Source: Cribrihabitans_A neustonicus
GTDB taxonomy: Bacteria > Pseudomonadota > Alphaproteobacteria > Rhodobacterales > Rhodobacteraceae
Direction: 5' to 3'
DNA length: 64,000 nucleotides
Assembly: GCF_048820895.1 (NCBI RefSeq)
Contig: NZ_JBMERQ010000013.1
Coordinates: 6,725 to 70,724, forward strand
Part shown: piece after piece, positions 28,393-36,257 of the stretch
Position numbering within the stretch: position 1 is the stretch's first letter
Layout: each line of letters begins with the position of its first letter
Notes under the pieces: model-generated
The model's database searches: none
Told to the model about the DNA's origin: nothing
The model's input: the letters and a program-made list of their open reading frames with translations, nothing else
Program-made: the position numbers and the translations under genes

Positions 28393-29469
28393 ATGCAGGA
28401 TTTCCTCGTGATCGGCGGCGGCATCGCGGGCTTGAGCGCTGCGGCGCGGCTCTCGGCGCTAGGACAGGTGACCGTGCTGGAGATGGAGGACGCGCTTGGC
28501 TACCACGCCTCGGGCCGCTCCGCTGCGCTGTTCGAGCAAAACTACGGCAATTCCGCGGTGGTGGCGCTGAGCCGGGCGAGCGCCGCCTACCACCGCGAGT
28601 CCAATGGCGGTTATCTCACACCGCGCGGGCTGATGCTAGTGGCGGGGACGGAGGAAGCCGACCTCTTTGCGCGCGACTGCGATGCGCTGGGAATGGCGCC
28701 GCTGGACCTCGATGAGGCCCGCGCAATGGTGCCAGTTTTGAACCGGAATACAGTAGCCCAAACCGCGTTCAGCAGCGAAGCCGAGGATATCGACACAGAC
28801 CGGATGCTGCAGGATTTCGCGCGATCCGTGCGCGCGGGCGGCGGCAGAGTGGTGACCAAGGCGCCGGTTACCACGATCACCCGCATCGCTGGCGGCTGGC
28901 AGCTGCAGGCGGGCGGCGAGGCGTATGAAGGCCGCCAGCTAGTCAACGCCGCGGGCGCCTGGGCTGACCGTATCGCGGCCCTGGCAAACGTCGTGCCCGT
29001 CGGCTTGCAGCCGCGGCGGCGCTCAATGGCGCGGCTGCCTTCGCCGGGCGGCCACGACGTGCGCGGCTGGCCGATGCTGCTCGGCGCAGGCGAGACCTGG
29101 TACGCCAAACCGGATGCGGGCAAGCTGCTGGTCTCCCCCGCTGATGCTGACCCGGTGGAGCCGCATGACGCCTTTGCCGACGACATGGTGCTGGCCGAGG
29201 GGCTTGCCCGTTACGAGGCGATGGTGAGCGAACCGGTCACAAGGGTGGAGAGCAACTGGGCCGGGCTGCGCAGTTTCGTTGCGGACGGGGCACTGGTGCT
29301 GGGACCGGACCCGGCCTGTCCGGAGTTCATCTGGTGCGCGGCGCAGGGCGGCTACGGCTTTCAGACCGCGCCTGCCGCCTCGCAGCTCCTGGCCGATTTG
29401 GTGGCGGGCCGCAACCCCGAACTCGATGCCGCGGCTGTGGCGGCACTGCGGCCGGACCGGCTGCGCTGA
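28393..29469 (+). CDS. DAO-family FAD-dependent oxidoreductase
   Basis: The 358-residue flavoprotein has the dinucleotide fold GGGIAG at residues 8-13, the acidic end of the second strand (VLEME) and GYHASGRSAALFEQNYG. The C-terminus has WCAAQGGYGFQTAPAASQLLADL. This is the D-amino-acid oxidase/glycine oxidase superfamily, which oxidises amines or 2-hydroxyacids. It starts four bases after the aldo/keto reductase stop and overlaps the DUF938 gene (TGATG). The substrate cannot be fixed from sequence. Confidence 0.87.
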   Translation: MQDFLVIGGGIAGLSAAARLSALGQVTVLEMEDALGYHASGRSAALFEQNYGNSAVVALSRASAAYHRESNGGYLTPRGLMLVAGTEEADLFARDCDALGMAPLDLDEARAMVPVLNRNTVAQTAFSSEAEDIDTDRMLQDFARSVRAGGGRVVTKAPVTTITRIAGGWQLQAGGEAYEGRQLVNAAGAWADRIAALANVVPVGLQPRRRSMARLPSPGGHDVRGWPMLLGAGETWYAKPDAGKLLVSPADADPVEPHDAFADDMVLAEGLARYEAMVSEPVTRVESNWAGLRSFVADGALVLGPDPACPEFIWCAAQGGYGFQTAPAASQLLADLVAGRNPELDAAAVAALRPDRLR

Positions 29470-30137
29470 TGCCGCTGCGCGGGGTGCCCGGCGCCGCCTC
29501 AGCAGCGCGGCCTGAGGCGGCGCCAGGCTCGGATAAGCTCACAGCTCCGGCTGCGGCCCGCAACACGCCGGCAATCCGCGATTTGCTTCTGCGTGTTGCA
29601 CCGGAACGCGGCCACGCGCTGGAATTGGCCAGCGGCACGGGCCAGCACGCCGTGGCCTGCGCTTCTTGCATGCCGAACCTGATTTGGCAGCCGAGCGAAC
29701 TGGACCCGTCCCGGCTCGCCAGCATTCAGGCGTATGTCTCAGAGGCCGGTCTCGATAATCTCAGGGCACCTATCGAAGTCGATGCGGCGGCACCTGGCTG
29801 GTCAGCGTTGCATTCTGGCCAGAACCTGATCGTTCTCATCAATCTCCTGCACCTGATCAGTGGAAGCGAAGCGCAGGTGCTGGTTCGCGAAGCCGCCGCC
29901 GCACTTGCGCCAGGCGGGCGTTTCGTACTCTATGGCCCCTTCCTGCGCGCAGGAAAGCTGACAAGCCCCGGAGACCGCGCCTTCCATGCTACCCTCAGCG
30001 CACATGACCCCAAGATAGGCTACAAGGACGACCGGGCGGTTGAAACCTGGCTTGCAGCGGCCGGGCTGCAGGTGGTTGAGGTGGCCGAGATGCCTGCCAA
30101 CAACCTCGCGTTCATTGCGGAGAAGCCGGTGGGCTGA
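29469..30137 (+). CDS. DUF938 methyltransferase-fold protein
   Basis: The 222-residue product belongs to DUF938, an AdoMet-dependent methyltransferase-like family. ALELASGTGQHAVACA is motif I and binds AdoMet. WQPSELDP, INLLHLISG, LYGPFLRAG and NNLAFIAEK are family signatures. ATG 29469 overlaps the preceding stop codon. The first about 30 residues are low-complexity (Ala/Pro-rich), so translation could begin slightly later. No substrate is known for the family. Confidence 0.82.
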   Translation: MPLRGVPGAASAARPEAAPGSDKLTAPAAARNTPAIRDLLLRVAPERGHALELASGTGQHAVACASCMPNLIWQPSELDPSRLASIQAYVSEAGLDNLRAPIEVDAAAPGWSALHSGQNLIVLINLLHLISGSEAQVLVREAAAALAPGGRFVLYGPFLRAGKLTSPGDRAFHATLSAHDPKIGYKDDRAVETWLAAAGLQVVEVAEMPANNLAFIAEKPVG

Positions 30138-30236
30138 GGCCGGACGGCCGCGACGGGGAACCGGATTCCGGCGCAGTAACCGGGCTGGAAATTTACACTC
30201 TCCAATTCCGCAATCACCGCACCCCGCAAAAGGAAA

Positions 30237-30256
30237 GAGGGGCCTTGCGGCCCCTC
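30237..30256 (-). terminator. Terminator of the PRC-barrel gene
   Basis: GAGGGGCC (30237-30244), loop TTGC and GGCCCCTC (30249-30256) are perfect 8-bp arms. On the minus strand TTTCCTTTT follows. It lies 18 bases after the PRC-barrel stop and may also stop plus-strand transcripts from the DUF938 operon. Confidence 0.75.
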
Positions 30257-30273
30257 ATTTGGGTTAGGAAAGA

Positions 30274-30693
30274 TTAATCCCACCAGCCTTCGTCGACCGA
30301 AGGCATCTCTTCCAGCTGCTCTTCGGTGAAGCGGGTGACGATCACGTATTTCTTGTCGTCAACCGGTGCCAGACGCATGTCCTCGACCGGGATCATCACG
30401 TGTTTGTCGCCCACGTCCAGGAAGCCGCCGATCTCTGCTACCACGCCTTTCACCTGGCCGTTGCGGTCCAGAATGATGTCTTCGATCTCACCGATGTCGT
30501 TCCAGTCAGGTCCGACACCATCAGCTTCCCAATTGCCCCAGGTGTCCTCATCCATCGGGCCGTTCAGAGTGTAAATGTCGCCGCCGGTGATGTCGCGGGT
30601 GCGGATCAGGTTGGCGGTGTCCATGTGCGTTTCGGCCAGTGCCGGCGCAGCTGCCATACCTGCGGCGAGGGCGATGGTTGCGAGACGTTTCAT
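30274..30693 (-). CDS. Secreted PRC-barrel domain protein
   Basis: The 139-residue protein begins with a signal peptide (MKRLATIALAAGMAAAPALA). One PRC-barrel domain follows: NDIGEIEDIILDRNGQVKGVVAEIGGFLDVGDKHVMIPV, with an acidic C-terminus ending EGWWD. PRC-barrel proteins of this secreted type are common in Rhodobacteraceae and probably work in the periplasm. Their role is not defined. The gene is monocistronic, with GGAGAAGT before the start and a clear terminator after it. Confidence 0.85.
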   Translation of the reverse strand: MKRLATIALAAGMAAAPALAETHMDTANLIRTRDITGGDIYTLNGPMDEDTWGNWEADGVGPDWNDIGEIEDIILDRNGQVKGVVAEIGGFLDVGDKHVMIPVEDMRLAPVDDKKYVIVTRFTEEQLEEMPSVDEGWWD

Positions 30694-31117
30694 GTGACTT
30701 CTCCTTTCCCAGTTGCTTCATCAGGGTAACGAGTGCCGGGCGCGAAGGTTCCTGGAAAATGCAAGAAATATCCAGCCCCTTGGCCGCTGCCACGCCGGTT
30801 GCAGCTGGCGCGGAGAGCCGGGGGCAGAGAGCCGCTGCGCCGCGCGCCGCCGCGGGGGCTGCCTGAATTCCGGTTTTCGGCGAAGCACCCGGCCCTGCGC
30901 TCCATACGCACGGGTGCAAGGTAAAGCCTCCTGGAGAGACGCCTGCAGGGTTGGGCGGCATTGCCGCGCGCGGGGCCAGGTGAGCTTGCACTGCAGTTGC
31001 ACCGTTGCCGGCTTCGGGGAACGACAGGGATCGCACAATGGGCCGGGTTATCTGTAAGCTGACAAAACCCCAGTGATCTCGCCTGAGTAACCAGGCATTC
31101 GGAAAGAAACACGAAGT
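30694..31117. other. Non-coding gap between PRC-barrel and VOC genes
   Basis: These 424 bases separate two divergent genes and must hold both promoters. The middle is strongly GC-rich with several short inverted repeats. Frames on both strands show no recognised protein features. No riboswitch pattern was identified. Confidence 0.45.
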
Positions 31118-31534
31118 ATGATTGCCTACGTCACAATTGGAGCGGACGATATCGCGCGCGCAAAGCGGTTTTATTCCGCGTTCCTTCCGGCCCTTGGCTA
31201 CGAGCTGAAAGAAGGCCCAGCGGGACTGAGTTATGCGCTGCCTGCAGAACCGGGGCAGTCTCCCGTTCTGCCTGACTTCTACGTCAAGCCTCCCTTCGAC
31301 GGAGGTCCTGCCTCGGCCGGAAACGGGTTCATGGTCGCATTCGCGGCCCGAAATCAGAAGCAGGTGCGTGACCTCTACACCGCCGCGCTGCTCGCGGGCG
31401 GTTCCAGCGAAGGGGAGCCGGGGTTTCGTGCCGCTTATGGACCGCAGTTCTATGTTGGTTACCTTCGCGATCCCCAGGGCAACAAGATCGCCCTGTTTTC
31501 AAGTGATCCGAACGAACCGGGGCGGGACGGATAA
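31118..31534 (+). CDS. VOC-family (glyoxalase-like) protein
   Basis: The 138-residue vicinal-oxygen-chelate protein has the expected paired beta-alpha-beta layout: MIAYVTIGADDIARAKRFYSAFLPALGYEL first, then GNGFMVAFAA and YVGYLRDPQGNKIALFSSD at the end. The group includes glyoxalases, dioxygenases and antibiotic-binding proteins. The second metal glutamate is not obvious, so enzyme activity is unsure. AAAGAAACACGAAGT precedes the start. It is convergent with the GcvT-type oxidoreductase, sharing a bidirectional terminator. Confidence 0.82.
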   Translation: MIAYVTIGADDIARAKRFYSAFLPALGYELKEGPAGLSYALPAEPGQSPVLPDFYVKPPFDGGPASAGNGFMVAFAARNQKQVRDLYTAALLAGGSSEGEPGFRAAYGPQFYVGYLRDPQGNKIALFSSDPNEPGRDG

Positions 31535-31644
31535 GGCCTGTTCCACAAGCCGCCGGAACCATACGCTGCACTGCGGGAAACCGGTCGAATGGGCTCGAAA
31601 CCGCCCTTGTGCGCCGTCCGGCCGACCGCAGTCCCCCAACGAAA

Positions 31645-31669
31645 AAGCCCCGGCCAAAGACCGGGGCTT
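31645..31669. terminator. Bidirectional terminator between VOC and GcvT-oxidoreductase genes
   Basis: AAGCCCCGG (31645-31653) and CCGGGGCTT (31661-31669) are perfect arms around CCAAAGA. On the minus strand TTTTT(C) follows, 22 bases beyond the oxidoreductase stop. On the plus strand only TTC follows, so it works mainly for the minus gene. Confidence 0.75.
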
Positions 31670-31690
31670 CGTAAGTTCTCGCACGAGACC

Positions 31691-34198
31691 TCACCCGTTC
31701 TGGCGGATGGTCTCGTTCTTCGGGTCATAGGGGCTGTCGCAGGTGACTACCGCATTCCACAGCTTGTCCTGCATCTTGACCTTCAGCCTGGTGCCTTCCA
31801 CAGCGAGCTCCGGCTTCACGTAGCCCATGCCGATGGACTTGCCGAAGGCCACCGAGTAGCCGCCAGAAGTCAGACGCCCGACGCGGGTGCCCTCTTCGGT
31901 ATAGAGCGCCTCGCGGCCCCAGGGGTCGGCGTCCGAGGGGCCGTCGATCAGCAGGGTGCAGCATTTGACGCGCACGCCGGTCTCGATCAGCTTGTCCTTG
32001 CCGTGGAAGTCCTTCTCCAGCTCGACAAAGCGCGGCAGGTCGGCTTCCAGCGGGGTTGCATCGCGGCCCAGCTCGTTGCCGAAGGCACGGTAGGATTTCT
32101 CCTGGCGCAGCCAGTTCTGGGCGCGCGCGCCGACCAGCTTCATGCCGTGCTTTTCACCGGCCTTTTCGAGCAGGTCGAACAGGTAGTTCTGCATCTCGAT
32201 GGGGTGATGCAGCTCCCAGCCCAGCTCGCCTGTGTAGGCAACGCGGATCGCATTGACCGGGCACATGCCCAGTTCGATCTGCTTGGCCGAAAGCCACGGG
32301 AAGCGCTTGTTCGACAGCGCGGTTTCCGGATCTGCGTCGTTGATCACTTCTTTCAGAACGTCGCGCGACTTCGGCCCTGCGATGGCAAAGACGCCCCACT
32401 GGGTGGTCACATCCTGGATCTCGATGTAGCCGAACTCCTCCATCTTGTCCTCGGCGGCCTTCCTCAGGAAGTCCGCGTCATACTCGGTCCAGGCACCGGC
32501 GGAGACCAGGTAGTAGTTGTTCTCACCGTTGCGCACGATGGTGTATTCGGTGCGGGTGGTGCCCGCCGAGGTCAGCGCGTAGGTGAGGTTGATACGGCCG
32601 ATTTTGGGCAGCTTGTTGCAGGTGAACCAATCCAGGAACCGGGTGGCACCGGGGCCTTTGACGACATGTTTGGTAAAGGCGGTTGCGTCGATCAGGCCGA
32701 CGCCCTCACGGATCGCCTTGGCTTCTTCCACGGCATACTGCCACCACTTGCCGCGGCGGAAGGAGCGGGAGTCGTGGTCGAAGTTTTCTGGTGCGTCCAG
32801 CGGGCCGTAGTAGTTCGGGCGTTCCCAGCCGTTCACGAAGCCGAACTGAGCGCCACGCGCCTTCTGGCGATCATAGGCGGGAGCGGTGCGCAGCGGACGG
32901 CAGGCCTCGCGCTCCTCATCCGGGTGGTGCAGGATATAGACGTGCTCGTAGCACTCTTCGTTCTTGCGGGCCGCGAACTCGGTGGTCATCCAGTTCTGCG
33001 AGTAGCGCTTGGGGTCGAGCGACGCCATGTCGATCTCGGCCTCGCCGTCCACCATCATCTGCGCCAGATAGTAGCCGGTGCCGCCGGCAGCGGTGATGCC
33101 GAAGGAGAAGCCTTCTGCCAGCCACATGTTGCGCAGGCCCGGAGCCGGGCCGACCAGCGGGTTGCCGTCGGGGGTATAGCAGATCGGGCCGTTAAAGTCG
33201 TCCTTGAGACCGCTCTCGGCGCAGGAGGGAACGCGCTCGGCCATCGCCATGTACTGGTCGGCGATCCGGTCCAGATCCAGCGGGAACAGGTCGGCGCGGA
33301 AGCTGTCCGGCACGCCATGCTCGAAGCGCGCGGGCGCGCCGCGCTCGTAGATGCCGAGGATCCAGCCGCCGCGCTCCTCGCGGGCATAGGATTCGTTGTC
33401 GGCGTCGCGCACGACCGGGTGCTCCGGATTGCCGGCTGCGCGCCATTTGACCAGCTCGGGGTCCTGATCCATGACGATGAAGGTGTGCTCGACCGGGATC
33501 GCCGGCATCTTGATGCCCAGCATCTTTGCGGTGCGCTGCGCGTGGTTGCCGGATGCGGTTACGACGTGCTCGGCGGTGATTACCACCTTCTCGTCGGACT
33601 CGACCAGGTTGCCGCCCTTCTCGACCATCTTGGTACAGGTGACTTCCCAATGGGTGCCCGTCCAGTGGAAGGCATCGGCCTGCATCTTCCGGACGATCTC
33701 GACACCGCGCTGGCGGGCCCCCTTGGCCATCGCCTGGGTCACGTCGGCGGGGTTAATATAGCCGTCCTCGGTGTGGTAGATCGCGCCCTTCAGATCGGAG
33801 GTCTCGATCAGCGGCCAGCGTTCCTTGATCTGCTCCGGGGTCAGCCACTCGTATTTGACGTCGCAGGTTTCGGCGGTGGAGGCATAGAGCATGTATTCGT
33901 CCATGCGCTCCTGGGTCTGCGCCATGCGCAGGTTGCCCACCACGGCGAAACCTGCGTTCAAGCCGGTTTCCTCTTCCAGGGTCTTGTAAAAATCGACCGA
34001 GTACTTGTGGATGTGGGTGGTCGCATAGGACATGTTGAACAGCGGCAGGAGGCCGGCTGCGTGCCAGGTCGAGCCGGAGGTCAGCTCGTCACGCTCGATC
34101 AGCATGACGTCGTCCCAGCCGGCTTTGGCCAGGTGATAGGCAATCGAGGTGCCAACGGCACCGCCGCCGACAACCAGTGCTTTGACTTGGGTTTTCAT
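31691..34198 (-). CDS. GcvT-fused FAD oxidoreductase (dimethylglycine/sarcosine dehydrogenase type)
   Basis: A two-part protein of 835 residues. The N-terminal half is a DAO-type flavoprotein with GGGAVG at 11-16 and SGSTWHAAG, whose His46 matches the histidine that binds FAD covalently in dimethylglycine dehydrogenase. The C-terminal half is a GcvT-like folate domain (LDWFTCNKLPKIGRINLTYAL onward, ending GMGYVKPELAVEG). Such enzymes demethylate methylated amines and pass the one-carbon unit to tetrahydrofolate. The exact substrate is not set: dimethylglycine, sarcosine and DMSP-related compounds are all candidates. It is monocistronic with its own terminator. GGAGAGCGGGCGA precedes the start. 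Confidence 0.9.
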   Translation of the reverse strand: MKTQVKALVVGGGAVGTSIAYHLAKAGWDDVMLIERDELTSGSTWHAAGLLPLFNMSYATTHIHKYSVDFYKTLEEETGLNAGFAVVGNLRMAQTQERMDEYMLYASTAETCDVKYEWLTPEQIKERWPLIETSDLKGAIYHTEDGYINPADVTQAMAKGARQRGVEIVRKMQADAFHWTGTHWEVTCTKMVEKGGNLVESDEKVVITAEHVVTASGNHAQRTAKMLGIKMPAIPVEHTFIVMDQDPELVKWRAAGNPEHPVVRDADNESYAREERGGWILGIYERGAPARFEHGVPDSFRADLFPLDLDRIADQYMAMAERVPSCAESGLKDDFNGPICYTPDGNPLVGPAPGLRNMWLAEGFSFGITAAGGTGYYLAQMMVDGEAEIDMASLDPKRYSQNWMTTEFAARKNEECYEHVYILHHPDEEREACRPLRTAPAYDRQKARGAQFGFVNGWERPNYYGPLDAPENFDHDSRSFRRGKWWQYAVEEAKAIREGVGLIDATAFTKHVVKGPGATRFLDWFTCNKLPKIGRINLTYALTSAGTTRTEYTIVRNGENNYYLVSAGAWTEYDADFLRKAAEDKMEEFGYIEIQDVTTQWGVFAIAGPKSRDVLKEVINDADPETALSNKRFPWLSAKQIELGMCPVNAIRVAYTGELGWELHHPIEMQNYLFDLLEKAGEKHGMKLVGARAQNWLRQEKSYRAFGNELGRDATPLEADLPRFVELEKDFHGKDKLIETGVRVKCCTLLIDGPSDADPWGREALYTEEGTRVGRLTSGGYSVAFGKSIGMGYVKPELAVEGTRLKVKMQDKLWNAVVTCDSPYDPKNETIRQNG

Positions 34199-34365
34199 TC
34201 GCCCGCTCTCCGGAGTTATGGGATTCTTGAGGACGGTTTATGCCCAAGCGCGGGAAATTGCGCGAAATCCATCCGACCGAAAAACCGACAAAACCGACCT
34301 GCGCCCGCTTGGGATGCGGAATTCTTGCTGTTGGCGGGCCGGAGCGCCCTTGTTTTCCGCCGCTT

Positions 34366-34382
34366 CGGCCGCGCCGCGGCCG
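34366..34382 (-). terminator. GC-rich hairpin after the small secreted-protein gene
   Basis: CGGCCGCG and CGCGGCCG pair perfectly around one base immediately at the end of the minus-strand gene stopping at 34384. There is no T-run, so it is an RNA 3' end or a weak terminator. Confidence 0.35.
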
Positions 34383-34383
34383 C

Positions 34384-34683
34384 CTAGTTGCACTGCAGCG
34401 CGGTGCCGCGCCGGATGCAGATGCCGGGGGCTTCGCCTTTGGAATTACCTCCAGGGTCCGCAGCGGAAATCGGCTCTTCTCTCCCCACGCCGGAAGCAAG
34501 CTCGGCAAGAGAATGCGATCCAGCGGCCCCGCCCGCAAAGCGAGCCCGCACGATCGCGGCATAGTCCGCGCTACTCAATTCGCCCCAGACAAGCCCGGCG
34601 TCCCGGGTCTGGATGAAGTAGTCGGCAGCGACCACGGACTGCGCCGCAAAAACCACAATGCCAATCGCTTTCCGAAGCGCCAT
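34384..34683 (-). CDS. Small secreted hypothetical protein
   Basis: The 99-residue protein starts at ATG 34683 after a strong GGGAGGGG ribosome site. It has a hydrophobic N-terminus (MALRKAIGIVVFAAQSVVAADYF), likely a signal peptide or anchor. The rest is polar and low in conserved features, ending in GICIRRGTALQCN with two cysteines that could form a disulfide. No family is recognised. A good start site and a hairpin right after the stop support a real gene. It lies between the flavoprotein gene and the GcvT-oxidoreductase gene, all on the minus strand. Confidence 0.55.
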   Translation of the reverse strand: MALRKAIGIVVFAAQSVVAADYFIQTRDAGLVWGELSSADYAAIVRARFAGGAAGSHSLAELASGVGREEPISAADPGGNSKGEAPGICIRRGTALQCN

Positions 34684-34756
34684 GACCGCCCCTCCCCCAG
34701 ACAAACCCGGGGTCAGAAGAGCAGAAGATTGCGGCCGTTTTCCGGCAGGCCCGCGG

Positions 34757-36166
34757 CTACTCCTTGCCAGTCAGGATCTTGCCGGGGTTCAGGATGTTCT
34801 CCGGGTCCAGGGCCGCCTTCACTGCAGCCATGTAGCGGGTGGCTGCGCCCAGCTCCTTCTGCAGGTAAGGCCGCTTGCCTTGGCCGATGCCGTGCTCGCC
34901 CGTGCAGGTGCCCTCCATAGAGATCGCCAGATCGTTGAGCCAGCCGATATACTCCTCGGCCTTCTGCCGCTCCTCCGCGCTCTCCATGTCGATAAGCAGC
35001 AGCGCGTGGAAGTTGCCGTCGCCCACGTGGCCCACCATTGGCGCCATCAGCTCCAGTTCCTCGGCCTTGGCGCGGGCGGCGCCGACGCATTCCGCCAGCC
35101 GCGACACCGGCACGCAGACATCGGTGGAGATGCCCTTGGCAGCCGGACGCAGCTGCAGGCACGCCCAGTACATGTCATGGCGCGCCTGCCACAGCGCATT
35201 GCGCTCCTCCGCGGTGGAGGCGGCGGCAAAGTCGAAGCCGCCGAATTCCCCGGCGATGCCGCCGAAAGTCTCCGCCTGTTCCACCACGCCCGCGTCCGAG
35301 CCGTGGAACTCCAGCAGCAGCAGCGGTGTCTCCGGCAGCTCCAGCTTGGAATAGGCGTTGGCTGCACGCACGCTGAGCGCGTCCAGCAGCTCGATCCGCG
35401 CCACCGGGATGCCGTATTGGATGGTCATCATCACCGCGCGGCAGGCGTCATCGACCGTGCGGAAAGAACAACGGGCGGAGCGGATCGCTTCCGGAATGCC
35501 CTGCAGTTTCAGAGTCAGCTCGGTGATCAGCCCCAAGGTGCCTTCGGAGCCGACCAGCAGCCGGGTCAGGTCATAGCCAGCGGAGGATTTCCGCGCCCGC
35601 TGTGCGGTGCGGATCACGCCGCCATCGGCCATCACCGCCTCCAGCCCCAGCACGTTGTCCTTCATCGTGCCATAGCGCACAGCGTTAGTCCCCGACGCCC
35701 GCGTCGCCGCCATGCCGCCCAGCGAAGCATTTGCGCCGGGGTCGATGGGAAAGAACAGCCCCTGGTCGCGCAAATGTGTGTTGAGCTGCTCGCGCGTCAC
35801 GCCAGGCTGGACCACCACGTCCAGATCCTCCGGGTGAACGGCCAGAATCCTGTCCATGCGCATCATGTCGATGCAAATACCGCCCGCAGGCGCGTTCACA
35901 TGGCCCTCGAGCGAGGTGCCGGTGCCGAAGGGAATGACCGGTACGCCATGCTCCGCACAGACCTTCACGATGGCTGAGACTTCTTCGGTCGAGGCAGGGA
36001 AGACCACAGCGTCGGGCGCCTGGTTGACGATCCAGGTGGTGGTATGGCCGTGCTGCTCGCGGATCGCCCGGCCAGTCTGCAAACGCTCGCCAAACTGCTG
36101 CTTCAGGATATCGACGGCAGCTTTGATACCGGCCTCGTTGCGCGGCAGCGGTGTCGCTTGCACCAT
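34757..36166 (-). CDS. FAD-linked oxidase, D-lactate/glycolate dehydrogenase type
   Basis: The 469-residue protein starts at ATG 36166, which has AAGGAG in place; an ATG 33 bases upstream does not. It has the PCMH-type FAD domain (VIPFGTGTSLEGHV near residue 80, DPGANASLGGMAAT, GYDLTRLLVGSEGTLGLITE) and the FAD-oxidase C-terminal domain with GHVGDGNFHALLLID and CTGEHGIGQGK. It is closest in type to D-lactate dehydrogenase (cytochrome) or GlcD and would feed electrons to the respiratory chain. No GlcE/GlcF partners are adjacent, favouring a single-chain D-2-hydroxyacid dehydrogenase. Confidence 0.88.
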   Translation of the reverse strand: MVQATPLPRNEAGIKAAVDILKQQFGERLQTGRAIREQHGHTTTWIVNQAPDAVVFPASTEEVSAIVKVCAEHGVPVIPFGTGTSLEGHVNAPAGGICIDMMRMDRILAVHPEDLDVVVQPGVTREQLNTHLRDQGLFFPIDPGANASLGGMAATRASGTNAVRYGTMKDNVLGLEAVMADGGVIRTAQRARKSSAGYDLTRLLVGSEGTLGLITELTLKLQGIPEAIRSARCSFRTVDDACRAVMMTIQYGIPVARIELLDALSVRAANAYSKLELPETPLLLLEFHGSDAGVVEQAETFGGIAGEFGGFDFAAASTAEERNALWQARHDMYWACLQLRPAAKGISTDVCVPVSRLAECVGAARAKAEELELMAPMVGHVGDGNFHALLLIDMESAEERQKAEEYIGWLNDLAISMEGTCTGEHGIGQGKRPYLQKELGAATRYMAAVKAALDPENILNPGKILTGKE

Positions 36167-36257
36167 TTGCGGGTCTCCTTGTGGCTGGTATGCGGACACA
36201 CCATTTTTTTACGCCGCACTATAGGCGGGCAATGATCCGGAACAAGAGCCGCCGTGC

